A stretch of 64,000 bases of DNA from Methylobacterium sp. Leaf118. GTDB lineage: Bacteria > Pseudomonadota > Alphaproteobacteria > Rhizobiales > Beijerinckiaceae. The stretch is taken from contig NZ_CAKLBV010000007.1 in NCBI RefSeq assembly GCF_920984675.1, positions 62,001 through 126,000 of the forward strand, in the 5' to 3' direction. The notes under the pieces were generated by a model. It did not search any database, was not told the DNA's origin, and worked only from the letters and a program-made list of their open reading frames with translations. Both the position numbers and the translations under genes were made by a program. This document shows, one piece after another, positions 36,207 through 46,540 of the stretch. The number at the start of each line of letters is the position of its first letter. Position 1 is the stretch's first letter.

Positions 36207-36278
36207 GTTTAAGTGTGAAGACCTACGCAGCGTTATCATTGCGATGGCGCTTCCGTATCGATCGAGGAGCAGGTTCAA

Positions 36279-36659
36279 GCGATTTTTTGTCTTTTATCAT
36301 TTGTTAAATTTGGCCGCTTCGGCGGCTTCGACCGGTTCATCCGCCCGGCCCCCTTGGCCCACCCCATTGCCCCCCCCCTTGGCCCACCCGCTGTGCCCTG
36401 CCACACGAGCCACGTCCCGCGCATCAGCCCGTCGCGGTGGCAACGGCTGGGATCCGCGTCGGCAACGGTTTCTTAACCCTGCCGCCGGCTTAGACTTGGG
36501 AGGCGGGTTCATACCGCGCCGCGAAAGGGGCCGGGCCCGGGAGGGCTCTCGACCCTTACTTTCGACAGATTCCCGAGTGATCTCAAACGCTATCGCTCAA
36601 AGGATCAGTCGGCAGTCCGGCCCGCGGCGGCGCGGCCCTGACGACGCGAGGATCATTCA
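36279..36659. other. Intergenic region upstream of tolQ and of the chemoreceptor
   Basis: The left part (36279-36310) is AT-rich (TTTTTTGTCTTTTATCATTTG) and probably carries the chemoreceptor promoter on the minus strand. A C-rich stretch contains two copies of CCCTTGGCCCACCC (about 36351-36395). The right part leads into tolQ and must contain the tol promoter, but I cannot place -35/-10 boxes with confidence. No gene is evident. Confidence 0.4.
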
Positions 36660-37376
<717 letters not shown>

Positions 37377-37395
37377 CCCGCCCGGAGCAGCAGCC

Positions 37396-37839
37396 ATGGC
37401 CATGACGCACGGCGCCCAGGGCGGCGGCAAGCGGCGCCGCCGCGGGCGTCGCACCGGCGGCGCCATCAACGAGATCAACATGACGCCGTTCATCGACGTC
37501 GTGCTGGTGCTCCTCATCGTCTTCATGGTGGCCGCGCCCATGATGACGGTCGGCGTGCCCCTCGACCTGCCGCAATCCAAGGCGGGTCCGCTCAATTCCG
37601 ACGTGAAGCCGATCACGCTCTCGATCCGCCGCACCGGCGAGGTCCATCTCGGCGAGGTCGAACTCTCCGACTCCGCCATCGTGCCCCAACTCATGCAGGC
37701 GGCCAAGAACGGCACCGAGGACCGCGTGTTCGTGCGCGGCGACAAGCGGGTCGATTACGGTCGCGTGGCGCAGGTGATGGCCATCGTCACCGGCGGCGGC
37801 TTCAAGAAGGTCGCCCTCGTCACCGAACCCGACAATTAG
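37396..37839 (+). CDS. tolR: Tol system protein TolR
   Basis: This 147-residue ExbD/TolR protein has a basic N-terminus ([14 protein letters not shown]), one membrane helix starting [20 protein letters not shown] with the proton-carrying Asp in FIDV, and a periplasmic domain ending [12 protein letters not shown]. It partners TolQ as the stator. Gene order and spacing (tolA starts 15 bp later) show an operon. Confidence 0.95.
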   Translation: MAMTHGAQGGGKRRRRGRRTGGAINEINMTPFIDVVLVLLIVFMVAAPMMTVGVPLDLPQSKAGPLNSDVKPITLSIRRTGEVHLGEVELSDSAIVPQLMQAAKNGTEDRVFVRGDKRVDYGRVAQVMAIVTGGGFKKVALVTEPDN

Positions 37840-37854
37840 GGACGCTGCCAAACC

Positions 37855-39213
37855 GTGGCTCTGCGCTGGCCCACACACTTCGATCGCCGGGAACCGGGCG
37901 TCTGGATCTCGGGCATGGCCCATGCCGCCCTGTTCGCCGGCGCCCTGTTCGCCGTGGCCGCTCCGGCGCTTCCGGATGCGCAGGAGGGCGTGGCCGTCGA
38001 GGTGCTGAGCGAGCAGGCGTTTTCGGAGATGACCCGCGGGCAGCGGGATGCCGAGCGCCCCGAGAAAACGCCCAATCGGGCCGAGCGGGTCTCCGACAAG
38101 CCGGAGGAGCGCGAGCCGGAGAACGCGGAGACGGACGCGCCGGCCGCCCCGACCCGCACCGCCGACATGAAGCTCGCCTCCGTCGATGCGATGCCCCTGC
38201 GCGCCGACACCGCCGATCCGGTGAAGGAGGAGGCCGAGGCCGCCGCCGCGAAGGCCGCCGCCGCCAAAGCGGAGGCGGCGAAAGCCGAGGCTGCCAAGGC
38301 TGCGGAGGCCAAGGCGAAGGCCGAGGCGCGGGCGAAAGCCGAGGCCGCCACCAAGGCGGAGGCGGCCAAGGCCGCCGCCAAGGCCGAGGCCGAGAAGCGC
38401 GAGGAATTGCAGAAGCTGATCGAGCGCGAGCAGGCCGAGGCCGAGGCCGAAGCCGCTGCCAAGGAAGCCGCTTCCAAGGAAGCCGCGTCCAAGGCGGAGG
38501 CGAAGTCCAAGGCCGAGGCCAAGGCGAAGGCCGAGGCGCGGGCCAAAGCCGAGGCCGAGGCGAAAGCGAAGGCCGACGCGCAGGCGAAGGCGGAGGCCGA
38601 GCACCAGAAGCAGCTCGCCGACGCCAAGGCGAAGGCCGACGCCGCGGCCAAGGCGGAAGCGGACGCCAAAGCCAAGGCCGAGGCTGCGGCGAAAGCCAAG
38701 GCGAAGGCGATGGCCGACGCAAAGGCGAAGGCCGATGCCGAGGCCAAGGCGCGCCAGCAGGCCGAACTCGCCAACACGTTCAATCCCGGTGACATCCGCC
38801 AGACGCTCGCTGCGCGGGCGCCCTCGCAATCGACCGGCTCGACCGGGCGCGAGGTGCAGCGCACCGCCTCCCTCGGCACGGCGACCGGCACGGCCCAGAA
38901 GCTGTCGCCGTCCCTGCGCGACGCCCTGGTCGGAATGCTGCAGCAGCAGATCGAGCGGTGCTACTCCGCGCCCCCCGGGGCGACGCAGGGGGTGGTCCTG
39001 CCGATGCTCGACATCCGCCTCAACCAGGACGGGTCGCTCACCACAGAGCCGCGGGTGGTGCGGTCGGGCTCGAACTCGGTCGACCAGTCGATCGCCCAGG
39101 CCGCCTTGCGGGCGGTGCGGCGCTGCGCCCCCTACAAGATCCCGGCCCAGTACGCGCCCTATTACAACGACTGGAAGGCCATCAACGCCGAGTTCGAGTT
39201 CTCGCCCGTCTGA
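37855..39213 (+). CDS. tolA: Tol system periplasm-spanning protein TolA
   Basis: This 452-residue protein has an N-terminal membrane anchor (GMAHAALFAGALFAVAAPAL, about 18-38) and a very long Ala/Lys/Glu helix (about 120-305) built of AKAEAKAKAEA-like repeats. The C-terminal TonB/TolA-like domain contains LRDALVGMLQQQIERCYSAP, and its two cysteines (IERCY and VRRCAPY) form the typical disulphide pair. It links TolQR to TolB/Pal across the periplasm. The start is GTG at 37855. The repetitive helix is the reason several other frames stay open here. Confidence 0.93.
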   Translation: MALRWPTHFDRREPGVWISGMAHAALFAGALFAVAAPALPDAQEGVAVEVLSEQAFSEMTRGQRDAERPEKTPNRAERVSDKPEEREPENAETDAPAAPTRTADMKLASVDAMPLRADTADPVKEEAEAAAAKAAAAKAEAAKAEAAKAAEAKAKAEARAKAEAATKAEAAKAAAKAEAEKREELQKLIEREQAEAEAEAAAKEAASKEAASKAEAKSKAEAKAKAEARAKAEAEAKAKADAQAKAEAEHQKQLADAKAKADAAAKAEADAKAKAEAAAKAKAKAMADAKAKADAEAKARQQAELANTFNPGDIRQTLAARAPSQSTGSTGREVQRTASLGTATGTAQKLSPSLRDALVGMLQQQIERCYSAPPGATQGVVLPMLDIRLNQDGSLTTEPRVVRSGSNSVDQSIAQAALRAVRRCAPYKIPAQYAPYYNDWKAINAEFEFSPV

Positions 39214-39266
39214 TCCCTGCCCGGTCCCTCCCGACTTCCCCGACCAGCCTCTCCGGACGACTTCCC

Positions 39267-40595
39267 ATGCCTGGAACAGCCTTCACCCGGCGCGGCCTTG
39301 CGCTCGCCCTCGGCGTCCTCGCCCTCGCGCTGCCCGCCGCCACGCCTGCCCGAGCCCAGCTTCAGCTCCGCATCGGCAGCGGCGCGTTCCAGCCGATGCC
39401 GATCGCCGTCGCGGATTTCGCGGGGGATGCGAGCCTCGGCACGCTGGTGGCGAGCGTCATCACGAACAACCTGCGCCGTTCGGGCTACTTCACGCCGCTG
39501 GAGAAGGCGCGCTTCCCCGAGACCCCGAGCTTCGACGCGGCGCCGAACTTCGAGTCGTGGCGGAGCGCGGGCGTTCAGGCGCTCGTCACCGGACGGGTCG
39601 GGCGCGACGCCGCGGGCCGGCTGACGGTGGCGTTCCGTTTGTGGGATGTGGGGTCGGGCCAGCAGATCACCGGACAGCAATACGGCACCGACGTCGCCAA
39701 CGCCCGCCGCACCGGCCACCTCGTCTCGGACGCGGTCTACACCAAGATCACCGGCCTCGGCCCGTGGTTCGACAGCCGCGTCGCCTTCGTCGACGAGTCC
39801 GGCCCCAAGGAGAACCGCCGCAAGCGCCTGATGGTGATGGATCAGGACGGCGCCAACGTGCGGGCGCTGACCAGCGGCGGCGACGTGGCGGTGGTGGCGC
39901 CGCGCTACTCGCCCGCCGGCCAGGAGATCGCCTTCATGACCCAGGCCACGGGCCAGCAGCCCAGGGTCCAGATGATCGACCTGGAGACCGGCCAGCGCCA
40001 GACGGTCGGCAACTTCGCCTCCATGAGCGCGAGCCCCCGCTTCTCGCCCGACGGGCGCCGCCTCGTGATGAGCGTGCAGCAGGGCGGCAATGCCGACATC
40101 GTCACCGTCGATCTCGGCTCGAAGGCGCAGACGCCGATCACGCAGGGGCTCGCCATCAACACTTCGCCGTCCTACGCGCCGGACGGCAGCCAGATCGTGT
40201 TCGAATCCGACCGCGGCGGCTCGCAGCAGATCTACGTGATGGGCGCCGATGGCTCGAACGCCCGGCGCATCTCCTTCGGCGAGGGCGCGGCCTCGCAGCC
40301 GGCTTGGTCGCCGCGGGGCGACCTCATCGCCTTCACCCGCCAGCGCAAGGGCGGCTTCGCCATCTGCGTGATGCGCCCCGACGGCTCGGGTGAGCGCGTG
40401 CTGACGGAGGGGTTCCACAACGAGAGCCCCACCTTCTCGCCGAATGGCCAGTACGTGATGTTCTTCCGCGATCCCGGCGGCCAGGGCGGCGGCAAGCTCT
40501 ACATGGTCGACATCACCGGCAAGGTGGAGCAGCCCGTCCCGACCCCGAGCTTCGCCTCCGACCCGACCTGGTCGCCGCTGCTGGCGGGGCGCTGA
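39267..40595 (+). CDS. tolB: Tol-Pal system beta-propeller protein TolB
   Basis: This 442-residue periplasmic protein has a signal peptide with TRRGLALALGVLALALPAAT, an N-terminal alpha/beta domain (MPIAVADFAGD, GVQALVTGRVGRDAAGR) and a six-bladed propeller. The propeller has WD40-like repeats such as ASPRFSPDGRRLVMS, TSPSYAPDGSQIVFESDRGG and SQPAWSPRGDLIAFTRQRKG. It binds Pal and TolA. It is the last tol gene here; no pal gene follows, which is unusual for this operon. Confidence 0.95.
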   Translation: MPGTAFTRRGLALALGVLALALPAATPARAQLQLRIGSGAFQPMPIAVADFAGDASLGTLVASVITNNLRRSGYFTPLEKARFPETPSFDAAPNFESWRSAGVQALVTGRVGRDAAGRLTVAFRLWDVGSGQQITGQQYGTDVANARRTGHLVSDAVYTKITGLGPWFDSRVAFVDESGPKENRRKRLMVMDQDGANVRALTSGGDVAVVAPRYSPAGQEIAFMTQATGQQPRVQMIDLETGQRQTVGNFASMSASPRFSPDGRRLVMSVQQGGNADIVTVDLGSKAQTPITQGLAINTSPSYAPDGSQIVFESDRGGSQQIYVMGADGSNARRISFGEGAASQPAWSPRGDLIAFTRQRKGGFAICVMRPDGSGERVLTEGFHNESPTFSPNGQYVMFFRDPGGQGGGKLYMVDITGKVEQPVPTPSFASDPTWSPLLAGR

Positions 40596-40603
40596 TCGCG
40601 GCG

Positions 40604-40625
40604 CGAACGACAGCCGCATCGTTCG
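40604..40625 (+). terminator. Weak hairpin after tolB
   Basis: CGAACGA and TCGTTCG pair over 7 bp with an 8-nt loop, 9 bp after the tolB stop. No T-run follows. It may mark the 3' end of the tol transcript. Confidence 0.3.
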
Positions 40626-40855
40626 GCCACTCGGAGGAGGGGGCAGCGTCGCGCCAGGCGCCCCCCATGCCAGCGCGATCCGTGAGCGAGCACCGAGGAC
40701 GGGCCGAGCGTCCTGGCCTTTGGCCGTATCGCGCCGTGGAGGCTGTGGCGGCCATTCAATGAATGCGGGTAAAATCCGCCGCAAGACACTCTTCGCTTGA
40801 GGCGCGCGCCGCAAAACCGGTATCCGGCGCCGATTGAGACCGGAGACATGCTGCG

Positions 40856-43114
40856 ATGGCTATGCGACTCGATCGCGTCGGCGACCTGTACGACACGGCG
40901 ACGTTCGGGCCCCTGTCGGCCGTCGATGAACTCATCCCGACGGCGGATGGCGGTTACAAGCTGATCTTCGAGCGGCAGACCGAACCCGGTGACGGCACGC
41001 CGCGGATCGACGAGGATTTCCTCGCGACAATCGGGCCGAATGGCCTGCAGAACGGCCCCCTTCTCAAGTTCGACGAAGATCTGAGATTCGGCCATTCGGT
41101 GGTCCGGTCGGACGGATCTCTGCTGGTGTCGTTCGGAATGAGAACCCACATCATTCTCGGGACGGTCGGTCCGACCGGTGAGATCGAGACGGGTTACAGC
41201 GCAGAACTGACGCAGATCCTCGAGCCTCCTTTCACCACCAGCGACGGCGGCGTCGCCTTCGGAACCAGCGGCGTGATCGCCGTTGCCCGCATCGGTCAGG
41301 ATACGAGCGGAAAACATCGGGCGGTCGATATCCTGAAGTCGGACCTCACGGTCAAGACGACCCTCATCCTCGATCGCGACCTGACAACGGACGAGGCCGG
41401 CTCCACCACGATCACCGCCCTGTCCGACGGCCGCTTCCTGGTGACGTGGACCGAACTCATCGGCGACCGATCCAATGTCGTTGCCCGCGTCATCCCCTCC
41501 GCAGGCGTCGCCGTCGGACCGACCTTCGTGGTCGGCCAGGTCGATGACGGCAGCGCCCTCGTGGGGGACTATGCGGTCACCGCGCTCCCGGATGGCGCAT
41601 TCGCCTTGAGCTATCAAGGGCCGTACATGAGGGACAACTCCCCGATGAACGGAGTCGAGCCGAGCGTCCAGAATCTCTATGGACAAATTTGGGTTCCGAA
41701 TGGGGCCGGCGGGTTCACTGCGAGCGGAAGCTTTGATCAGGACGATCGGTTCGACATTGACGCACTCAAAGCTCTCATCACACTGTCCGATGGGCGCATG
41801 GTTCAGATCGTGCGATATAGCAATGATGCCCTGTCTGGCGAAGCGCGATTGACTGATCTGCTCGTGCGGGCGCACGTGTACGATGCCCGTGGGACTTACA
41901 CGGGAGAAACGTTCGACCTGTTTCAATTCAAAGAAGATTACGGAGTTGGCTGGCAGCTGCTCGATAATGTTCGAGCGGTCGCGCTTGAAGGCGATCGGTT
42001 TGCCCTGATCGTCGATTCTCAGAGTGCCTCGAACGGGGCGCATAGCACCGTCCAGATCCTGTCGCTCTCGTCGCTGCCGCTTGCGCTGGTTCGAGGAACC
42101 ACCAGCGGGAACGACATTCTCAAAGGGAACAGCCGCACCGATCTCGCCGAACTGCTGAAAGGCGGCGAGGGCAACGATCACCTGCTGGGGTATGCCGGCA
42201 ACGACAAGCTCTCCGGTGGGAATGGCGACGACCGTCTCGATGGCGGCACCGGCGCCGATCGAATGGAGGGCGGACGCGGCAACGACACCTACATCGTCGA
42301 TGCGTTCGACGATTTCGTCGTCGAGGATCAGGGAAGCGGATACGATACCGTGACGACGTCGATGGATTACGGTCTCTTCGACAACGTCGAGGCGCTGGTC
42401 CTGACGGGCACGGCTGCGCTCAGTGGTCGCGGCAATGCGCTCGACAATGTGCTGACCGGCAACAACGGCGCCAACGTCCTCGACGGGAGCACGGGCGCCG
42501 ACGTCATGCGCGGATGGGGTGGCGACGACACGTTCATGGTCGACAACGCGAAAGACAAGATTGTCGAGCGGGCCGATCGCGGGATGGATACTGTGATCAC
42601 CACCGTGAGCTATCGGCTGACCAACGACCAGTCGATCGAGATCCTGAAGATCGATCCCTATTTTAATTATTCTGGTCGGACCATCAGCCTGACCGGAAAC
42701 GATGGCGCGACGACGATCGTGGGAAGCTATTTCGCCGATGTCCTCAATGGGAAGGGCGGCGCGGACATCCTGACCGGTGCGGGGGGAAGCGACACATTCG
42801 TGTTCGACAGCGCCCTCGGAAACGGCAATGTCGACAGAATCACTGATTTCACCTCACGTTTTGATCGCATCAAACTCGACGATGCGATCTTCAAGGGCCT
42901 GCCCACAGGACGTCTGGTAGACACTCTGTACAAGGATCTCTCGAAAGGGGGTGTCGATGGCGACGACCGAGTTCTCTACGATCCGACGACGGGTAAACTG
43001 GCCTACGACGTCGACGGCAAGGGCGGCGTGAAGGCCGTCACCTTCGCCATTCTGGGCGAAGTCGGCTCCGCCGATCATCCGGCCGTTCTCGCCAGCGATC
43101 TCTTCATTGTCTGA
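40856..43114 (+). CDS. Large RTX calcium-binding protein, probable type I secretion substrate
   Basis: This 752-residue protein has no N-terminal signal peptide. Residues 1-410 form a beta-rich region of unknown function (GDLYDTATFGPLSAVDELIP, LITLSDGRMVQIV). RTX nonapeptides start near 420 (LKGGEGNDHLLGYAGNDKLS, GNGDDRLDGGTGADRMEGG). An unstructured YDTVTTS-type module occurs twice and a final GADILTGAGGSDTFVF block follows. The end, LASDLFIV, is a typical type I secretion tail. Calcium would fold the repeats outside the cell. The N-terminal half is less GC-rich than its neighbours. No ABC exporter genes are nearby. Confidence 0.88.
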   Translation: MAMRLDRVGDLYDTATFGPLSAVDELIPTADGGYKLIFERQTEPGDGTPRIDEDFLATIGPNGLQNGPLLKFDEDLRFGHSVVRSDGSLLVSFGMRTHIILGTVGPTGEIETGYSAELTQILEPPFTTSDGGVAFGTSGVIAVARIGQDTSGKHRAVDILKSDLTVKTTLILDRDLTTDEAGSTTITALSDGRFLVTWTELIGDRSNVVARVIPSAGVAVGPTFVVGQVDDGSALVGDYAVTALPDGAFALSYQGPYMRDNSPMNGVEPSVQNLYGQIWVPNGAGGFTASGSFDQDDRFDIDALKALITLSDGRMVQIVRYSNDALSGEARLTDLLVRAHVYDARGTYTGETFDLFQFKEDYGVGWQLLDNVRAVALEGDRFALIVDSQSASNGAHSTVQILSLSSLPLALVRGTTSGNDILKGNSRTDLAELLKGGEGNDHLLGYAGNDKLSGGNGDDRLDGGTGADRMEGGRGNDTYIVDAFDDFVVEDQGSGYDTVTTSMDYGLFDNVEALVLTGTAALSGRGNALDNVLTGNNGANVLDGSTGADVMRGWGGDDTFMVDNAKDKIVERADRGMDTVITTVSYRLTNDQSIEILKIDPYFNYSGRTISLTGNDGATTIVGSYFADVLNGKGGADILTGAGGSDTFVFDSALGNGNVDRITDFTSRFDRIKLDDAIFKGLPTGRLVDTLYKDLSKGGVDGDDRVLYDPTTGKLAYDVDGKGGVKAVTFAILGEVGSADHPAVLASDLFIV

Positions 43115-43133
43115 CACGGGGAACACAGCAAAA

Positions 43134-43157
43134 CCGCCGCGGACGAAACCGCGGCGG
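43134..43157 (+). terminator. Hairpin after the RTX gene
   Basis: CCGCCGCGG (43134-43142) and CCGCGGCGG (43149-43157) pair over 9 bp with an ACGAAA loop, 20 bp after the stop codon. There is no T-run. Confidence 0.5.
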
Positions 43158-43594
43158 AAGCGCTCCACAGGTGGGGCTGGTGCGTGTTCGAAGACGTACC
43201 GTATCGGTCGCTTCTGCGCCCCTAGGGAGTCGCTTCCGTCGGGTGTTCGTATGGGGCCACTGGGTCCGGGGCCGAACTCAAGCCCGGGCCGTCGTCACGG
43301 CTTCACGCTGCGGTGGAGTCATCCCTGTCTCCTCCAGCTTTCACCAAGAAACTACGTGCGGACCACGCCGTTCCCGGGTCTATGTGCTTGCTGTCGCGAA
43401 GCACTTGATGAGGTTGCGACCGTACTGGCCGCGCGTCAAGACCCAAAATGCGCCCAAGCTGTCTTGTATTGGCCGTTGGCGAGTCCGATCCGGCAAACCC
43501 GTGAGCCGGCAACGGCTTAGGGGAACGCATTTTTTCGAGGGCGCGAATCCCGGCCATCCGAGGGCGGTGCCGTCCCTCGGGCGCGCCTGTCGGA
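43158..43594. other. Gene-free stretch between the RTX gene and the DUF2380-type gene
   Basis: Short open frames here have no ribosome sites or family resemblance. No tRNA, repeat array or clear promoter was seen. It may be degraded sequence. Confidence 0.5.
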
Positions 43595-44092
43595 CTACCG
43601 GCCGTCGAGCATGCGGTTCTTCACGAGATACCGGATGCCCCGGTCGAAGGACTCGTCGGTGTTGCCGCGCAGGTCCACGCTGTAGGCCTGCTCCGGCGCG
43701 CCCTCTCGGAGCGGCTTCACGTAGACGTTGATGTTGAGGATGAGGTTCGAGACCTTCTGAACCTCGCCGGTGATCGCGGTGTCGGCGCCGAGCTGCTTGG
43801 CGAAATCCTCGGCGCAGCCGTTGCAGGATCGCAGATCCGCGCTCTTGGCGACGGCGTCACGGACCGGATCGGTCGCCACGACGGTATAGCGTCCGCTCTC
43901 GGTCAGCAGGGTGCGCAGCGTGTCGCCGGTGCGTCGCAGCCGCGCCCGCTCCTCCTCGGTGGGCTCGGTGGACGCCCCCTTGGCGAACTGGAAATCGAAC
44001 ACCGCGGCGTTCGGCGGCTCGGCCCAGGCCGGTGCGACGGGCGGGAGACCAAGGGCGAGGCAGGCCGCGACGCGGGACGGGGATAGGCGCAT
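43595..44092 (-). CDS. Exported DUF2380/DUF3280-type protein
   Basis: This 165-residue protein has a signal peptide (VAACLALGLPPVAPAWAE) and a compact domain starting AAVFDFQFAKG. SGRYTVVATDPVRDAVAKSA, LRSCNGCAEDFAKQLGADTA and ITGEVQKVSNLILNINVYVK follow. The CNGC pair and the FDF and ITGEVQKVS strands match a conserved family of exported proteins in methylotrophic and other Rhizobiales, whose function is unknown. It resembles the lipoprotein-like nucleoside-binding folds used in outer-membrane assembly, but that is only a structural guess. It is monocistronic, upstream of the cysHDN terminator on the same strand. Confidence 0.75.
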   Translation of the reverse strand: MRLSPSRVAACLALGLPPVAPAWAEPPNAAVFDFQFAKGASTEPTEEERARLRRTGDTLRTLLTESGRYTVVATDPVRDAVAKSADLRSCNGCAEDFAKQLGADTAITGEVQKVSNLILNINVYVKPLREGAPEQAYSVDLRGNTDESFDRGIRYLVKNRMLDGR

Positions 44093-44172
44093 GACAATCC
44101 TCCGGAGAATGCCGGCGATGCGGCATCGTTCGGGAGGTAACGCCCGTCGAAGGGGATGGATCAGGGCGGCGC

Positions 44173-44202
44173 CCCGTCCCCTCCCAAGGGGGAGGGGACG
44201 GG
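44173..44202 (-). terminator. Strong hairpin after cysN
   Basis: CCCGTCCCCTCCC (44173-44185) and GGGAGGGGACGGG (44190-44202) pair perfectly over 13 bp around AAGG, 9 bp beyond the cysN stop. It resembles the GGGGAGGG-type mosaic repeat found at 49990. Confidence 0.6.
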
Positions 44203-44210
44203 AAGAGGGG

Positions 44211-45614
44211 TCAGCCGCCGAATAGGCGCTTGATCCCGGCGAGGAGGCCGCGGGCGGGGAGCGGCTCGAAGGCGGGCGTCTCGGTCGGGGGCGGAGCCAC
44301 CTTCGCCGGCGCGGCGACGGCCTGGACGAGACCGAGGGCGGCGGTGTCGGTGGTCTCGCGATCGATCAGGATCAGGCTGCCGGTGTCGCGGTTCTCGACA
44401 TACGGATCGACAGAGATCTGCCGGTCGAGGGTCAGGGTCACGTCGCCGATATCGTTGACCGCGAGCTTGTCCGCCGGGCCGGCCTGCCCGGTCTCCGGGT
44501 CGATGCGGCGGTGGACCGCCGTCACCACGGCATTGACCGTCTGGGTGCCGACCTTGGCCCACAGGCTGGCCCCGGGGGCGAGCTCGGTCTCGGCGGCCCA
44601 GAACAGGCGCACCGCGAGACTGTCGGTCAGCGTCAGCGGCGCGTCCGCGGAGGCGATCACCGCCCCGCGGGAGGCGTCGATCTCGTCGGCGAGCACCAGC
44701 GTGACCGACTGGCCCTCGCTCGCGCGCTCCAGATCACCGTCGGCGGTGACGATGCGGGCGACCGTCGAACGCCGGCCCGAGGGCGCCACGGTGACGGCGT
44801 CGCCCGGGGCGACGGAGCCCGAGGCGATCAGCCCGGCAAAGCCCCGGAAATCCGAATTCGGCCGGTTCACCCACTGTACCGGCAGGCGGAAGGCGGCGGC
44901 GCGCTCCTCCGGCTTCACCGGCACCTCTTCGAGGTGGCGCAGCAGCGGCACCCCCGTGTACCACGCAGCGGCGGTCCCCGGCAGCACGACATTGTCGCCG
45001 TTCTTGGCCGAGAGCGGAATCGCCTGCACGTCCACGAAGTTGAGCGGCGCGGCGAAAGCCTGGAAGCCGGCGACGATGGCCTCGAACTTGTCCTGGGACC
45101 AGCCGACGAGATCCATTTTGTTGATGGCGAGCACGACCCGGTGAATGCCGAGCAGCGAGACCAGCAGCGCGTGGCGCCGGGTCTGGCGGGTCAGGCCGTG
45201 GCGGGCATCGACGAGGATCACCGCCGCGTCGGCGGTGGAGGCGCCGGTGGCCATGTTGCGGGTGTATTGCTCGTGGCCGGGGGTGTCGGCGACGATGAAC
45301 GAGCGCCGCTCCGTCGAGAAGAAGCGGTAGGCGACGTCGATGGTGATGCCCTGCTCGCGCTCGGCCTGGAGACCGTCGACGAGCAGCGCGAGATCGACCT
45401 CGCCGCCCTGGGTGCCATGCTTGCGCGAGTCGCGCTGCAGCGCCGTCACCTGATCGTCGAAGATTTGCTTGGTGTCGTGCAGCAGCCGGCCGATCAGGGT
45501 CGACTTGCCGTCATCGACCGATCCACAGGTGATGAAGCGCAGCACTTCCTTGTTCTGGTGGGCGCGAAGGAAGGCCTCGTAGCCGAATGCCTCCGGAGAC
45601 TGATGGATCGTCAT
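44211..45614 (-). CDS. cysN: Sulfate adenylyltransferase GTPase subunit
   Basis: This 467-residue EF-Tu-like GTPase powers sulfate activation to adenosine phosphosulfate (APS) by CysD. The G motifs are GSVDDGKST (31-39), DTPGHEQY (110-117) and NKMD (165-168). The beta-barrel domains II and III follow. It has no fused CysC (APS kinase) domain, consistent with APS being reduced directly. The ATG at 45614 overlaps the cysD stop (TGATG), so the two are translationally coupled. It is the third gene of cysHDN. Confidence 0.95.
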   Translation of the reverse strand: MTIHQSPEAFGYEAFLRAHQNKEVLRFITCGSVDDGKSTLIGRLLHDTKQIFDDQVTALQRDSRKHGTQGGEVDLALLVDGLQAEREQGITIDVAYRFFSTERRSFIVADTPGHEQYTRNMATGASTADAAVILVDARHGLTRQTRRHALLVSLLGIHRVVLAINKMDLVGWSQDKFEAIVAGFQAFAAPLNFVDVQAIPLSAKNGDNVVLPGTAAAWYTGVPLLRHLEEVPVKPEERAAAFRLPVQWVNRPNSDFRGFAGLIASGSVAPGDAVTVAPSGRRSTVARIVTADGDLERASEGQSVTLVLADEIDASRGAVIASADAPLTLTDSLAVRLFWAAETELAPGASLWAKVGTQTVNAVVTAVHRRIDPETGQAGPADKLAVNDIGDVTLTLDRQISVDPYVENRDTGSLILIDRETTDTAALGLVQAVAAPAKVAPPPTETPAFEPLPARGLLAGIKRLFGG

Positions 45615-46540
45615 CAGAAGTAGCCCTCCTGCTTCTTGCGTTCCATGGCGCCGGCGCCGTCCTTGTCGATCACCCGGCCCTGACGCTCCGAGGTGCGGGC
45701 GGCCAGCGTCTCGCCGATGATCTCCGGCAGGGTCGCGGCCGGACTCTCGACCGCGCCAGTCAGCGGGTAGCACCCGAGCGTCCGGAACCGGACCTGCCGC
45801 AATTCGGGGGTCTCACCCGGCTCCAGGGGCAGGCGCGCATCATCCACCATGATGAGCTGGCCGTCGCGCTCGACCACGGGCCGCTGGGCCGCGAAATAGA
45901 GGGGTACGATCGGAATTTTTTCCTGCTCGATATAGAGCCAGATGTCGAGCTCGGTCCAGTTCGAGAGCGGGAACACGCGGAAGCTCTCGCCGCGGCGCTT
46001 CTTGAAATTGTAGAGGTGCCACGGCTCGGCCCGCTGCCGCTTGGGGTCCCAGCGGTGCTGCCCGTTGCGCAGCGAGACGATGCGCTCCTTGGCGCGGCTC
46101 GCCTCCTCGTCGCGCCGCGCGCCGCCGAAGGCCGCGTCGAACTTGTGCTTGTCGAGGGCCTGACGCAGCGCCTGCGTCTTCATCACGTCGGTGTGCACCT
46201 CCGAGCCGTGGCTGACCGGACCGATGCCCTTGGCGAGCCCGTCCTGGTTGGTGTGCACGAGGAGGTCGAGGCCGAGTTCCTTCACGCGGGCGTCGCGGAA
46301 GGCGATCATTTCCTTGAACTTCCACGTCGTGTCGATGTGCATCAACGGAAACGGCAGGCGCCCGGGCGCGAAGGCCTTCAGCGCCAGGTGCAGCAGGACG
46401 GAGGAATCCTTGCCGATCGAGTAGAGCATCACCGGGTTCTCGGTCTCGGCGACCGTCTCCCGGAAAATGTGGATGCTCTCCGCCTCCAGCCGCTGGAGAT
46501 GCGTCAGGCGGGTGCGCGCGGGCGCGGCGACGGCGCTCAT
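45614..46540 (-). CDS. cysD: Sulfate adenylyltransferase catalytic subunit
   Basis: This 308-residue ATP-sulfurylase subunit adenylates sulfate. The PP-loop is [10 protein letters not shown] (40-49). [36 protein letters not shown] and the C-terminal [14 protein letters not shown] are hallmarks of the CysD family. The start at 46540 overlaps the cysH stop (TGATG), and its own stop overlaps cysN, giving a tightly coupled three-gene operon. Confidence 0.96.
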   Translation of the reverse strand: MSAVAAPARTRLTHLQRLEAESIHIFRETVAETENPVMLYSIGKDSSVLLHLALKAFAPGRLPFPLMHIDTTWKFKEMIAFRDARVKELGLDLLVHTNQDGLAKGIGPVSHGSEVHTDVMKTQALRQALDKHKFDAAFGGARRDEEASRAKERIVSLRNGQHRWDPKRQRAEPWHLYNFKKRRGESFRVFPLSNWTELDIWLYIEQEKIPIVPLYFAAQRPVVERDGQLIMVDDARLPLEPGETPELRQVRFRTLGCYPLTGAVESPAATLPEIIGETLAARTSERQGRVIDKDGAGAMERKKQEGYF

